Assembly (NCBI GenBank): GCA_938008535.1
Contig: CALLKF010000115.1
Coordinates: 1 to 64,000 of the forward strand
Direction: 5' to 3'
Origin: an uncultured Saprospirales bacterium
Lineage (GTDB): Bacteria > Bacteroidota > Bacteroidia > Chitinophagales > JADIYW01
DNA: 64,000 bases
The position numbers were made by a program, and so were the translations under genes. The notes under the pieces are model-generated. The model searched no databases, was not told the DNA's origin, and saw nothing but the letters and a program-made list of their open reading frames with translations. This document shows, piece after piece, positions 1-9,275 of the stretch (position 1 is the first letter of the stretch; every line of letters starts with the position of its first letter).

Positions 1-709
1 TTTTTATTAAATGTATAAAAAGTTTAATTTTTGGTTTTAAAAACTCTTCTTTCTTAAAAGCAGTGCTGGCTTTTAATAATTCATATTTTTCAGGATAAAT
101 GCCAAATCCAATTACATAAGCACATACTAATTTTTGTTTCATTTCAGGTGTGTCAAAATAATCTTTCAGTAACCGTCTTGCATGAAAACTACCTTGACTG
201 TGCGACGCAATAATGATAGGTCTGCCGTTGTTGTAATTTTTTAGATAATATTCAAATGCTTTTTTTACGTCTTCATACGCAAAATCTAATGCAGCTTTGC
301 CATTTTCTGTACTATCGTAAAAACTTTTGATATGTGCTTGTCTATAACGTGGTGCATAAATTCTTCCAACTTGATTGAAAACAGATGCTTGAAATTTGAC
401 TGGATATTTATCAATTCGTTTATTTAGTTTTTTACTATTTGCATCAGCATTCCACGTTTTTCCACTCATGTAAATTGTTGGATAGATATAGAAGACATCT
501 ACATTTTTTAAAGAGTCATTTATCCATTTTTCACTTTTTGGTATAGCATCTGATGCATCTTTTCTAAAAGGCAAACAACTCCAACTTTTTTTATTTGCAT
601 AATCTAGAGCTACTGGCTGATCGGTTGCTTTAAATGGTGGTAATGTTTTTGAATTGGAATAATTGATAGAAAATATAAAAAATAAAGTTAAAGCTGAAAA
701 TAATTTCAT
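1..709 (-). CDS. DUF3089-type alpha/beta hydrolase, 3' end outside window
   Basis: The reading frame is open from the ATG at 709 to the left edge, so the C-terminus is missing. Translation starts MKLFSALTLFFIFSINYS, a probable signal peptide, so the protein is likely periplasmic or outer-membrane exposed. Around residue 145 it has a nucleophile-elbow motif (ASHSQGS) followed by an arginine pair, and upstream YIYPTIY and YAPRYRQA blocks, which I recognise as typical of DUF3089 lipase-like proteins. The substrate is unknown. It lies 79 bp downstream of the response regulator on the same strand and may be co-transcribed with it. Confidence 0.8.
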   Translation of the reverse strand, partial: MKLFSALTLFFIFSINYSNSKTLPPFKATDQPVALDYANKKSWSCLPFRKDASDAIPKSEKWINDSLKNVDVFYIYPTIYMSGKTWNADANSKKLNKRIDKYPVKFQASVFNQVGRIYAPRYRQAHIKSFYDSTENGKAALDFAYEDVKKAFEYYLKNYNNGRPIIIASHSQGSFHARRLLKDYFDTPEMKQKLVCAYVIGFGIYPEKYELLKASTAFKKEEFLKPKIKLFIHLIK

Positions 710-788
710 AAATAATTAAGTTAAACGAATGGAAATGAAGTGCTTTGTGAAGCTATCAATATGGAAACAAATAAAACGATCTTTTGTT

Positions 789-1478
789 TTAGTCTTTCAA
801 CAACAATTTAAAGCCAACACCGTGCACGTTTTGTATTTCTACATTTGGATCATCTTTTAAATATTTCCTAATTTTTGTGATATAAACATCCATACTTCTA
901 CCTGCGAAATAGCTATCATCTTTCCATATTTTCATCAGCATATCTTCGCGTTTTACTGGTTGATTGGCATTTTTTGCCAAGTATTCTAATAAAGCAGCTT
1001 CTTTTTTCGTGATGGAAGAAACAGTATCACCAGAAAATAATTTTAGTTCATCTACTTTTAATGTGTATTTGCCAATTTTATATTCTGTTACATCTGGTGT
1101 AATTAATTTTGTCCGTTTTAAAATGGCTTCCATTCGCATTACTAATTCATCTAAGTTAAATGGTTTAGTGATATAATCGTCACCACCAACTGCAAATCCT
1201 TTCAGTTTATCTTCTTGCATTTCGCGTGCAGTGATAAAAATAATTGGAGTCTCATCTTTCTTATCACGAATTTCTTGTGCCAATGTAAATCCGTCTTTTT
1301 TCGGCATCATCACATCTAATAAATAAATATCAAACTTCTCTTTGTAAATAGCACGTTCTGCATCTAAACCATTTATGCAATGTGTTACGTCGTAACCTTT
1401 ATCGCTTAAATTATCTTTCACTACAAAACCTAAATTTGGATCGTCTTCTGCCAATAATACTTTTACTTTCTTTTCCAT
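789..1478 (-). CDS. OmpR/PhoB-family response regulator (RprY-like)
   Basis: 229 aa with the usual two domains. A receiver (about 5-118) has the acidic cluster E11-D12-D13, phospho-acceptor D55 in YLLDVMMP and the conserved lysine in TKPF. A winged-helix trans_reg_C DNA-binding domain (about 130-227) ends in VDVYITKIRKYL and HGVGFKLL. It should act in the cytoplasm as the phosphorylated transcription factor of the kinase encoded just upstream; the gap is 33 bp on the same strand, so they form one operon. The Bacteroides pair RprX/RprY has this gene order. The regulon cannot be read from the window. Confidence 0.93.
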   Translation of the reverse strand: MEKKVKVLLAEDDPNLGFVVKDNLSDKGYDVTHCINGLDAERAIYKEKFDIYLLDVMMPKKDGFTLAQEIRDKKDETPIIFITAREMQEDKLKGFAVGGDDYITKPFNLDELVMRMEAILKRTKLITPDVTEYKIGKYTLKVDELKLFSGDTVSSITKKEAALLEYLAKNANQPVKREDMLMKIWKDDSYFAGRSMDVYITKIRKYLKDDPNVEIQNVHGVGFKLLLKD

Positions 1479-1511
1479 AATCTTCTTTTTCCTAAATTAA
1501 ATATAATCAAT

Positions 1512-2774
1512 TTATTTCTTATTGTGAAACCATAATGTAAACATCGTTCCAATACCTAGTGAACTTTGCAAAGTAATTTTTCCTTTGTGTAGTTTCATCA
1601 TATTTTTTACATAAAACAAACCAAGACCAAAACCTTTCACATCATGCAAATTACCACTCGGTACTCTAAAGAATTTCTCAAAAATCATTTTCTGCGATTG
1701 TTTGCTAATTCCTTTACCATTATCCTTTACAGAAATTTCTAAACCTCTATGTTTATTAGCAGTGGTAACAATAATCAGTGGTGTTTTGTCGCAATATTTT
1801 ATTGCATTATCTAGTAAGTTATACAATATGTTAGTAACATGTACTTCATCACCTTCAATTTTAGATTTTTTTGCATCTAAATGCAATTCTAATTTTCCAT
1901 TTAACTCAGAAATTCGAGGTTCAAAATTTTTAATGATACGTTGAATAAGCTGGTTGATATCTATTTCAACTAGGTTCAATGCAATTTTATGTGAATCAAT
2001 TTGTGAAACCTGCAATACAGATTCTACCTGATTTTTTAATCGTTGATTTTCTTCGCTAATGATGGTTGCGTAATGTTTTAATCGTTCTGGATTTTGAATG
2101 ATGTCATCGCGCATTAATACGTCACTTGCCAAAGCTATAGTAGATATTGGTGTTTTGAACTCATGCGTCATATTGTTTACAAAATCTGTTTTTACTTCAC
2201 TTAATTTTTTCTGTTTTAAAATAACTAGAATAGTATAAGTAAAAAATCCAATAACAACCATGAGTACTATTGAAAAGAATAGTAATAATTTTAAGTCATC
2301 TTGTAAATAAGATTTTTTCTTTGGAAATAAGACACCTATATAATAGTTTTCATTTGGTTTAGCTTGAACATTTAATCGTTGAACTTTAATTGGATTTTTT
2401 AAGTCTATGTATCTGCCAGCATAAAAGGAATCAGTTGTACATTCAAAAATACCATATTCAAAATCAGCGTTTATATTTTGATTTTTAGATTCAATTAATA
2501 AATAACTTTCCAACATGGTAACATTCACTGGTGAACTAAAATCAATAGTGTAAAAGTTGGATGCTTTTTTGTTGATACCATCAAGTTGAACAGAATATTT
2601 AGAATCGCGAATCAATCTATCTGCAACACTTTTAAGTGCTACATACGCGCGATGATTAAATTGTTGCTCTTTTAAATCAACTGCTTTTTTTACCCAAATT
2701 ATTTGAGTTGCGATAATTCCACCTAATGAAATAAATGCTAATAATATTATATTTCGTATCGCTGCACGACTCAT
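1512..2774 (-). CDS. Membrane sensor histidine kinase (RprX-like)
   Basis: 420 aa. An N-terminal membrane segment (about 8-28) and a second one (about 161-186) enclose a periplasmic sensor region of about 130 residues with no family I recognise. The HisKA domain carries the phospho-acceptor H204 in MTHEFKTPIS. The HATPase domain shows the N box (YNLLDNAIKY), G1 (DNGKGIS), F box (FEKFFRV) and G2 (GFGLGLFYVKNM). No HAMP domain is obvious. It is transcribed directly ahead of the OmpR-type regulator at 789-1478, its expected partner. The ligand is unknown. Confidence 0.92.
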   Translation of the reverse strand: MSRAAIRNIILLAFISLGGIIATQIIWVKKAVDLKEQQFNHRAYVALKSVADRLIRDSKYSVQLDGINKKASNFYTIDFSSPVNVTMLESYLLIESKNQNINADFEYGIFECTTDSFYAGRYIDLKNPIKVQRLNVQAKPNENYYIGVLFPKKKSYLQDDLKLLLFFSIVLMVVIGFFTYTILVILKQKKLSEVKTDFVNNMTHEFKTPISTIALASDVLMRDDIIQNPERLKHYATIISEENQRLKNQVESVLQVSQIDSHKIALNLVEIDINQLIQRIIKNFEPRISELNGKLELHLDAKKSKIEGDEVHVTNILYNLLDNAIKYCDKTPLIIVTTANKHRGLEISVKDNGKGISKQSQKMIFEKFFRVPSGNLHDVKGFGLGLFYVKNMMKLHKGKITLQSSLGIGTMFTLWFHNKK

Positions 2775-2839
2775 TTGATAAAGATAATTGAATTGAAAAT
2801 TACAATGAGTACATTAACAAATATTTAGCATAAAATTCG

Positions 2840-3253
2840 CTAATATTTATCAAGTATTTCTAAGCCATTTATCAAACCTCTAAAAACTAATCCTAAAAAA
2901 TTAACCAATAAATACAAAACAAAAATCAAAGCCGTCATTGATTGTAATTCAATGATTTCAGCAAATTTAGTTTGTGCTACAAAACCACCAATGTTTATTA
3001 TGTAAAATCCTAAGATAAAAAATATAATTACAGATTGGATGATGTATTTAATTAATTCTTTACTCAAAACACCTAAAAATGGATTGAAAAAGCAGTATAA
3101 AAAAATAGGTGATAAGATGATTCCAATTGTAGTGCTATTTCTTTTGGTAAATAAAAAGCAAATCAATGAAATTATATTAATTAATATAAACGTAAAAACG
3201 CCTTGTTTAAAAGGACTGAGATAGTTGGTTTTTTCTATAAGTTTGCTTTCCAT
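2840..3253 (-). CDS. Small hydrophobic membrane protein, unknown function
   Basis: 137 aa with four predicted membrane segments (about 17-36, 43-58, 67-90 and 103-126) and short loops, no signal peptide and no motif that I recognise. It starts at the ATG at 3253, divergent from mazG, and ends 65 bp upstream of the histidine kinase start, so it could be the first gene of the kinase operon. Base composition matches the neighbours. I can assign no function. Confidence 0.65.
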   Translation of the reverse strand: MESKLIEKTNYLSPFKQGVFTFILINIISLICFLFTKRNSTTIGIILSPIFLYCFFNPFLGVLSKELIKYIIQSVIIFFILGFYIINIGGFVAQTKFAEIIELQSMTALIFVLYLLVNFLGLVFRGLINGLEILDKY

Positions 3254-3334
3254 TGTATTAGCAATTAAACATGCAAAATAATAAATAGTTTTGATGTTGA
3301 AACTTTATTCTTTTTTCTACTCAATTGAAAATGG

Positions 3335-3342
3335 TAGATTTG
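3335..3342 (+). promoter_or_regulatory. Candidate -7 box for mazG
   Basis: TAGATTTG matches the Bacteroidota -7 consensus TAnnTTTG and sits 17 bp before the ATG at 3359, which predicts a very short 5' leader. No clear -33 TTG lies at the right distance. Confidence 0.45.
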
Positions 3343-3358
3343 CATAAACCTACTAAAT

Positions 3359-4141
3359 ATGGACGAACGCTTATTAGCTTTTGAACGCTTGCTTAAAATT
3401 ATGGATGAGTTGCGTGAACAATGTCCTTGGGACAAAAAGCAAACTATTCATACATTGCGCAAACTAACAATTGAAGAAACCTACGAACTTTCAGACGCAA
3501 TTATTAATGAAGATTGGAAAGGAATAAAAGAAGAATTAGGCGATTTGTTTTTGCATTTGGTATTTTATGCTCGCATTGGAAAAGAAGAAACGAAATTTGA
3601 TGTTGCTGATGTATTGAATGCGGTTTGCGAAAAATTAATTCACAGACATCCACATATTTATGGCGATGTGAAAGTGGCTGATGAAGATGAAGTAAAACGA
3701 AATTGGGAACAATTAAAATTAAAAGAAGGTAAAAAATCAGTTTTAGAAGGTGTTTCAAACGGTTTGCCTGCTATTAATAAAGCACAACGAATTCAAGATA
3801 AAGTACGTGCAATTGGTTTTGATTGGGACGACAAAAGCCAAGTAATGCTAAAAATTGAAGAAGAAATTGCAGAATTAAAAGAAGCAGTTGAAATTGGAAA
3901 TGGTACGGAAATTGAGCTGGAATTTGGTGATGTAGTTTTTGCCTTAATTAATTACTCACGATTTATAAATGTGGATGCAGAAGCTGCATTAGAAAAAACA
4001 AATCAGAAATTTATGAAACGGTTTCGATGGATGGAAAATTATGCAAATGAAAATAAAATGAACATGCACGAAATGAATTTAGAACAATTAGATGAAATCT
4101 GGAACTTAGCAAAAAAAGAATTGATTAATTCAACAAAATAA
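3359..4141 (+). CDS. mazG: Nucleoside triphosphate pyrophosphohydrolase MazG
   Basis: 260 aa, the usual length of full two-domain MazG. The first MazG domain opens with LREQCPWDKKQTIHTLRKLTIEETYEL, followed by the metal-binding acidic helices EELGDLFLHLVFYARI and the RHPHIYGD block. A second, weaker domain with EEEIAELKEA and EFGDVVFALINYSRF follows. The family hydrolyses (d)NTPs to NMP and pyrophosphate, cleaning nucleotide pools and, in E. coli, influencing ppGpp levels. Its stop codon is separated by one base from the start of the large histidine kinase gene, so the two are translationally coupled. Confidence 0.95.
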   Translation: MDERLLAFERLLKIMDELREQCPWDKKQTIHTLRKLTIEETYELSDAIINEDWKGIKEELGDLFLHLVFYARIGKEETKFDVADVLNAVCEKLIHRHPHIYGDVKVADEDEVKRNWEQLKLKEGKKSVLEGVSNGLPAINKAQRIQDKVRAIGFDWDDKSQVMLKIEEEIAELKEAVEIGNGTEIELEFGDVVFALINYSRFINVDAEAALEKTNQKFMKRFRWMENYANENKMNMHEMNLEQLDEIWNLAKKELINSTK

Positions 4142-4142
4142 T

Positions 4143-7100
4143 TTGAACATTATAAAAAAACATAAAATATTTATTGGTTTGCTCGTTGGCATCATCTTGC
4201 TTGGCGTTGGCTTAATTGTTGATGTGGTGCAAAGCGTTTCGCCAAACATTAATAGAGCAAAACACATTTTAGAAACCAAAATTCATAAACTTGAGACGAC
4301 AGCAAATACTGTTATTTCAAGTCCAATTTTGTATAAAAACAATACCGATTATGATGCTATTAAAAACTACATAGACGAACAAAATGCAGACAATAAAATG
4401 TTTTTTTATGTGTATAAAGATGGTGCTCTGAAATATTGGTCCAGTAACGCGTTCATTCCCGAAAATATTGATAAACTCAACGAAAATAAAATTTTCTTTT
4501 TAAAAGAAACCAATGGTTTTTATGATGTATTGCATCAAGCTTCCGATGATGATAGAATTAATGTGTATGCATTTATACCTATTTATCATCAATTCAACAT
4601 TAATAATAAATTTCTAAATAATGGGTTTGTTTTTAATCATCCATTTTTAAAACGTATTATTATTTCAAGTAAAGAAGTAAAAAAAACAACTTCTATAAAC
4701 GATAGAAATAACCATTATTTATTTTCAATAAGAATTGCTGATAATGCAAAATTTGTATACAATCCATATATCATTTTAGTTGAATTTTTTGGACTTATCT
4801 GTTTATTCTGGGCTTTGTATCAAATTATAAAACAATTTTTTCAACAAAATAAAAACAAATTAGCAATTTCAATTATTTTTGCTGTAATTCTAATCGCAGA
4901 AGTTTTATTAAATCAGTTAAATATATTATCGATAACACAGTCTTCACTACTGTTTTCATCATCTTTATTTGCATCTAACATCTTAGGAAAAACACTTGGA
5001 ACCTTACTTATTCGAACGTTTTTGTTAGCATGGAGTTTATCGTATTTAAAGTATATACCAAAAAATGAAAATACACACAAACACAGAGATTGGTTGATTA
5101 TTTTTCCTGTTGTTTTGTATTTTCTAATTATCTACATTATACAAAGTGTTATCCAAAATTCAGTCATTAGTTTTGATTTTTATTTAGTGAATTCTTTGGA
5201 TAAATACACATTTATCAGTTTACTTATTTTTGGTTTATTGTTTTCTAGTTTACTGTTTTTATTAAAATGGATTTTTGACAGAAAAATATCAAACACATAT
5301 TTCGCAATCTGTATATTCATAAGTTTAATTTGCATTGCTCTTGGATTTTGGTGGAAAGAATTACACGATTTTTACTATGCACTATTTTTACTTTTATGGA
5401 TCATAACGTTTGTTATTTTCTTTAATTACGAAAAGATTTTATACGCACAAAATACCAAATATCGTTTTTTGTCAAACTTGATTTTAGTATCATTAATTGC
5501 TTTTTTAACTTCTATAATTATTATTCACAATACCACACAAAAAGAAATTGATAAACGCAAATACAGAATGGAAGAATTGATTTCTGAACGCGATGCAGGT
5601 GAAGAATACAATTTAACGGAAGCGGAAAAGCAAATAAAAAACGATGCGTTTATAAAAGCTTATTTCAAAAATCCATACCTGTATACAATTGACGTTGAAA
5701 ATAGAATTACCAATAAATATTTTAAACGTTTTTTGAAACGATACAACATCAATGCTTACACATTTGATAAAGACGGCTTGCCATTGGTTGGTGCTGTGCA
5801 AAAAGATTTTAGCAAATTAAATAGTTATCGTTTTTATAAGAAAGCAAAAACAATCTCACCAAATTTTCAGTATTTATCTATTAAAGAAAATGGAGAAAAA
5901 TATATTGGCTATTTTCCGTTGAAAGAAGACACCACCAATTTAGGATATTTATTTATAGAGTTCATTCCTAAAATATTTAGCTCATATAGTGCATATCCAG
6001 AACTCTTAATTAATCAGAAAAATTATTATGATGAAGAGTTTGAAAATTTCTCGTACGGAATTTATGATAATAACAGTTTGATAAAACAAAAAGGCGATTA
6101 TGAATACAAATTAAAATTTGATTACAAACAAAAGAACAACAATGATTTTAATGTGTATAAAACAGCAAACTATACGCATTTAGTTTATTTCGGAAATGAG
6201 AAGCAAGTCGTACTGTCAGAAAAAAACAGACCAGCTTTAAGTACATTTTCTGTTTTCTCTTACATGGTTATTTTCTTTTTATTCTTTTTTATCTTGATAG
6301 ATTGGATTGGTTTTTCAGATCGTTTTTGGAGTGAAAATGCTGTGAAAGATTTCTTTTCAGGAAACACCTTGCAAAAGCAAATTCAGAATGCTATGATTGC
6401 GTTGGTACTGTTTTCATTGGCTGTAATTGGCATCGTTACGTTGGTGTATTTTCAGTATCAATACAATATTTATCACAACAGTCGTTTGTTGAAAAAAGTT
6501 AATGCTGTGATGAAAAATGTTTCACAATATTATGTTGATGATTATGCATTGTATGGCGAAAATACATTTGATAAAGTGATACAACAACGTGTGAAAACAC
6601 TTTCCAACATTCATGCCTTAGATATCAATGTTTACAACACCAAAGGTGATTTAGTGCAATCATCGCAACCAGAAATTTTTAAACGTAATTTAGTATCCAA
6701 AAAAATTGATGAAAATGCATATTACCAGCTTTTTATCAAATCTAAATCAAAATATGTACACGATGAAAGCATTGGAAAGTTAGAGTTTTTGAGTGCGTAT
6801 CAACCGTTCAGAAGCAATGGAAAAGTCTTAGGTTATTTTAATTTTCCGTACTATGGAAAACAAAAATCATTTAGAGAAGATATTTCCTATTTTTTAGTCG
6901 CGTTGGTTAATGTGTATGTTTTATTTTTAATTGCAGCTGCATTGTTAGCAGTGTTTTTGTCTCGTTCAATTACCAATTCATTAACACTAATTTCTGATAA
7001 TATTCGCAACGTTCAATTTGGCAAAAAAAATCAGGAAATAAAATGGAAGAACGATGATGAAATTGGTTTATTGGTAAAACAATATAATTTAATGTTAGCT

Positions 7101-7808
7101 GAATTAGAAAAAAGTGCTGAACTATTAGGAAAATCTGAGCGTGAAGGTGCGTGGCGCGAAATGGCAAAACAAGTAGCACATGAAATTAAAAATCCGTTAA
7201 CACCAATGAAATTAAGTATTCAGCATTTGCAACGTGCATTAAATGATAACGCTGAAGATGTAAAAGAGTTAACACATAAAATTTCAGTTCGTCTAATTGA
7301 ACAAATAGACAACTTATCCAATATAGCAACTGCCTTTTCTGATTTTGCAAAAATGCCACAAGGAAATTTCAATGAAATAAATATTGAACCTATTTTAAAT
7401 TCAGCTGTTGAGTTATTTCGAGAAAGTGAAAACATTGAAATCAATTTAAATTATGTTTCAAATGAATATTTGGTAAATGGCGACAAAGAGCAATTGATGC
7501 GTGTTTTTATTAATGTTATTAAAAATGCAGCACAAGCAATTCCTGAAAATAAAATCGGTGTCATCAACATTAATATTGAAGAAAAAAATGAGAATTATAT
7601 TATTTCATTTAAAGATAACGGTGTAGGAATTCCAGCAGAAAAAAGAGAACATATTTTTGAACCAAATTTTACCACCAAAAATTCTGGAACTGGTTTAGGT
7701 TTGGCAATTTGTAAAAATATTATTGAACGCATGAATGGTAAAATCTGGTTCGATTCTGTTGTAAACGAATACACTATTTTTTATATCGAATTACCGAAAA
7801 TGAACTAA
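4143..7808 (+). CDS. Giant polytopic sensor histidine kinase (NtrY-like)
   Basis: 1221 aa, starting at TTG one base after the mazG stop; no ATG lies nearby, so the TTG start is credible. It has a membrane segment at about 8-30, an extracytoplasmic domain (about 31-205), a block of about eight membrane segments (205-470), a second extracytoplasmic region (470-690), two more membrane segments, a third external region and a last segment leading into HAMP (about 940-1000). HisKA follows with VAHEIKNPLTPMKLS (phospho-acceptor H near 1015). The ATPase domain has NVIKNAAQAI, DNGVGIP and GTGLGLAICKNI. No receiver domain or partner regulator is encoded next to it. HAMP-HisKA sequence resembles NtrY-type kinases; the signal is unknown. 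Confidence 0.9.
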   Translation: MNIIKKHKIFIGLLVGIILLGVGLIVDVVQSVSPNINRAKHILETKIHKLETTANTVISSPILYKNNTDYDAIKNYIDEQNADNKMFFYVYKDGALKYWSSNAFIPENIDKLNENKIFFLKETNGFYDVLHQASDDDRINVYAFIPIYHQFNINNKFLNNGFVFNHPFLKRIIISSKEVKKTTSINDRNNHYLFSIRIADNAKFVYNPYIILVEFFGLICLFWALYQIIKQFFQQNKNKLAISIIFAVILIAEVLLNQLNILSITQSSLLFSSSLFASNILGKTLGTLLIRTFLLAWSLSYLKYIPKNENTHKHRDWLIIFPVVLYFLIIYIIQSVIQNSVISFDFYLVNSLDKYTFISLLIFGLLFSSLLFLLKWIFDRKISNTYFAICIFISLICIALGFWWKELHDFYYALFLLLWIITFVIFFNYEKILYAQNTKYRFLSNLILVSLIAFLTSIIIIHNTTQKEIDKRKYRMEELISERDAGEEYNLTEAEKQIKNDAFIKAYFKNPYLYTIDVENRITNKYFKRFLKRYNINAYTFDKDGLPLVGAVQKDFSKLNSYRFYKKAKTISPNFQYLSIKENGEKYIGYFPLKEDTTNLGYLFIEFIPKIFSSYSAYPELLINQKNYYDEEFENFSYGIYDNNSLIKQKGDYEYKLKFDYKQKNNNDFNVYKTANYTHLVYFGNEKQVVLSEKNRPALSTFSVFSYMVIFFLFFFILIDWIGFSDRFWSENAVKDFFSGNTLQKQIQNAMIALVLFSLAVIGIVTLVYFQYQYNIYHNSRLLKKVNAVMKNVSQYYVDDYALYGENTFDKVIQQRVKTLSNIHALDINVYNTKGDLVQSSQPEIFKRNLVSKKIDENAYYQLFIKSKSKYVHDESIGKLEFLSAYQPFRSNGKVLGYFNFPYYGKQKSFREDISYFLVALVNVYVLFLIAAALLAVFLSRSITNSLTLISDNIRNVQFGKKNQEIKWKNDDEIGLLVKQYNLMLAELEKSAELLGKSEREGAWREMAKQVAHEIKNPLTPMKLSIQHLQRALNDNAEDVKELTHKISVRLIEQIDNLSNIATAFSDFAKMPQGNFNEINIEPILNSAVELFRESENIEINLNYVSNEYLVNGDKEQLMRVFINVIKNAAQAIPENKIGVININIEEKNENYIISFKDNGVGIPAEKREHIFEPNFTTKNSGTGLGLAICKNIIERMNGKIWFDSVVNEYTIFYIELPKMN

Positions 7809-7816
7809 CAAATTTG

Positions 7817-7824
7817 TAACTTTG
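7817..7824 (+). promoter_or_regulatory. Candidate -7 box for hemL
   Basis: TAACTTTG fits the TAnnTTTG consensus, 9 bp after the kinase stop codon and 55 bp before the hemL ATG. No convincing -33 TTG is present. Confidence 0.4.
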
Positions 7825-7879
7825 AATCCTTTAAAAACTTTGCTTCTTAGCGTCTTTACGCGGTAATAAAATATAAAAA

Positions 7880-9172
7880 ATGAAACAAGATAATTCACAA
7901 AAACTTTTTGAAATAGCGAAAACACTAATGCCTGGTGGTGTTAATTCACCAGTGCGTGCATTTAAGTCTGTTGGTGGCACACCTGTTTTCATGAAACGTG
8001 GCAAAGGTGCCTATATTACGGATGAAGACGACAATCAATACATCGATTATTGCTGTTCTTGGGGCCCACTTATTTTGGGTCATGCGAATGAAAAAGTTGA
8101 GAAAGCAATAATTGAAACGGTAAAAAATGGAACTTCATTTGGCGCGCCAACTGCATTGGAAAATCAATTAGCAGATTTAATAATTGCTAACCATTCTTAC
8201 ATCGAAAAAATTAGATTTGTAAGTTCAGGTACAGAAGCCGTAATGAGCGCTTTGCGTTTAGCGCGTGGTGTTACAGGCAAATCAAAAATTATAAAATTTG
8301 AAGGTTGCTATCACGGTCATGTCGATTCTTTATTGGTAAAAGCTGGCTCAGGTTTAGTTACTTTTGGTGAATCAACTTCTGCTGGTGTGCCGGAAAGTTT
8401 TGCTAACGAAACCATCGTGTTGCCGTTGAATGATGAAGAGCAAGTGGCGAATACTTTAGAAAAATTAAGTCACGAAATTGCAGCGATTATCATCGAACCC
8501 ATTCCAGCAAACAATGGCTTGTTATTGCAATCACATAAGTTTTTAGTACACTTGCGTGAGTTGTGTACGAAATACAATGTGCTATTGATTTTTGATGAAG
8601 TGATTTCTGGTTTTCGTGTTGGATTTGAAGGTGCTGCAGGTTTGTATAAAATCCAACCAGATATTATTACGTTTGGTAAAATAATTGGCGGTGGAATGCC
8701 AGTTGGTGCGTATGGTGCCAGCCACGAAATTATGAGTAATATCTCACCTTTAGGTAATGTTTATCAAGCTGGAACATTAAGTGGAAATCCTGTGGCAATG
8801 GCTGCTGGTGCAGCACAATTAAACGAATGTTTGCAAAAAGATTTTTACCACGATTTGCAACATAAAACAGATCATTTGGTAGATGGTATCAAAAAATACA
8901 TCAAAGAAAAAAACTACGAAATCACCATTTATAATATTGGTTCTATTTTTTGGTTTGCTTTTTCTGATATGACTCACTTAACACGTGCCGACCAAATTAA
9001 TGCTGGTAAAATGACCTTGTTTGCAAAAGTATATCACTACTTACTTGACAATGGTATTTATTTCGGACCATCTGGTTACGAAGTTGGTTTTGTATCTCAA
9101 GCACACACTTATGAAGATTTAGACAAAACCATCAAAATAATGTGTGATGCGTTTGATTTGGTGATGATGTAA
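7880..9172 (+). CDS. hemL: Glutamate-1-semialdehyde 2,1-aminomutase
   Basis: 430 aa, full length for HemL. It converts glutamate-1-semialdehyde to 5-aminolevulinate, the committed C5-route precursor of tetrapyrroles, with PLP in the cytoplasm. Recognisable blocks are MPGGVNSPVRAF near the start, SGTEAVMSALRLARG, the YHGHVDS block, the FDEVISGFR motif and the PLP-lysine block FGKIIGGGMPVGAYG (Lys near 266). The start at ATG 7880 aligns with the family N-terminus. hemH follows 103 bp downstream with its own promoter, and hemE lies at 21.7 kb, so three heme genes sit in the window. The intergenic leader contains a heptamer-like element. Confidence 0.97.
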   Translation: MKQDNSQKLFEIAKTLMPGGVNSPVRAFKSVGGTPVFMKRGKGAYITDEDDNQYIDYCCSWGPLILGHANEKVEKAIIETVKNGTSFGAPTALENQLADLIIANHSYIEKIRFVSSGTEAVMSALRLARGVTGKSKIIKFEGCYHGHVDSLLVKAGSGLVTFGESTSAGVPESFANETIVLPLNDEEQVANTLEKLSHEIAAIIIEPIPANNGLLLQSHKFLVHLRELCTKYNVLLIFDEVISGFRVGFEGAAGLYKIQPDIITFGKIIGGGMPVGAYGASHEIMSNISPLGNVYQAGTLSGNPVAMAAGAAQLNECLQKDFYHDLQHKTDHLVDGIKKYIKEKNYEITIYNIGSIFWFAFSDMTHLTRADQINAGKMTLFAKVYHYLLDNGIYFGPSGYEVGFVSQAHTYEDLDKTIKIMCDAFDLVMM

Positions 9173-9210
9173 GATTTTGAAAAATTAGTATCTCATTGAA
9201 ACATAAATTA

Positions 9211-9225
9211 ATGTTCTAAGAACAT
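9211..9225. promoter_or_regulatory. 15-bp palindrome upstream of hemH, candidate operator
   Basis: ATGTTCT-A-AGAACAT is a perfect inverted repeat with 7-bp arms. It ends 9 bp before the candidate -7 box of hemH and occupies the -33 region, the position expected for a repressor or activator site. The cognate regulator is not identifiable. Confidence 0.4.
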
Positions 9226-9234
9226 CATTTTCCT

Positions 9235-9242
9235 TACTTTTG
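9235..9242 (+). promoter_or_regulatory. Candidate -7 box for hemH
   Basis: TACTTTTG matches TAnnTTTG and lies 33 bp before the hemH ATG. The palindrome at 9211-9225 overlaps the place of the -33 element. Confidence 0.45.
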
Positions 9243-9275
9243 TAAACATTTTATCTGATTTACTATTTTACTTAA

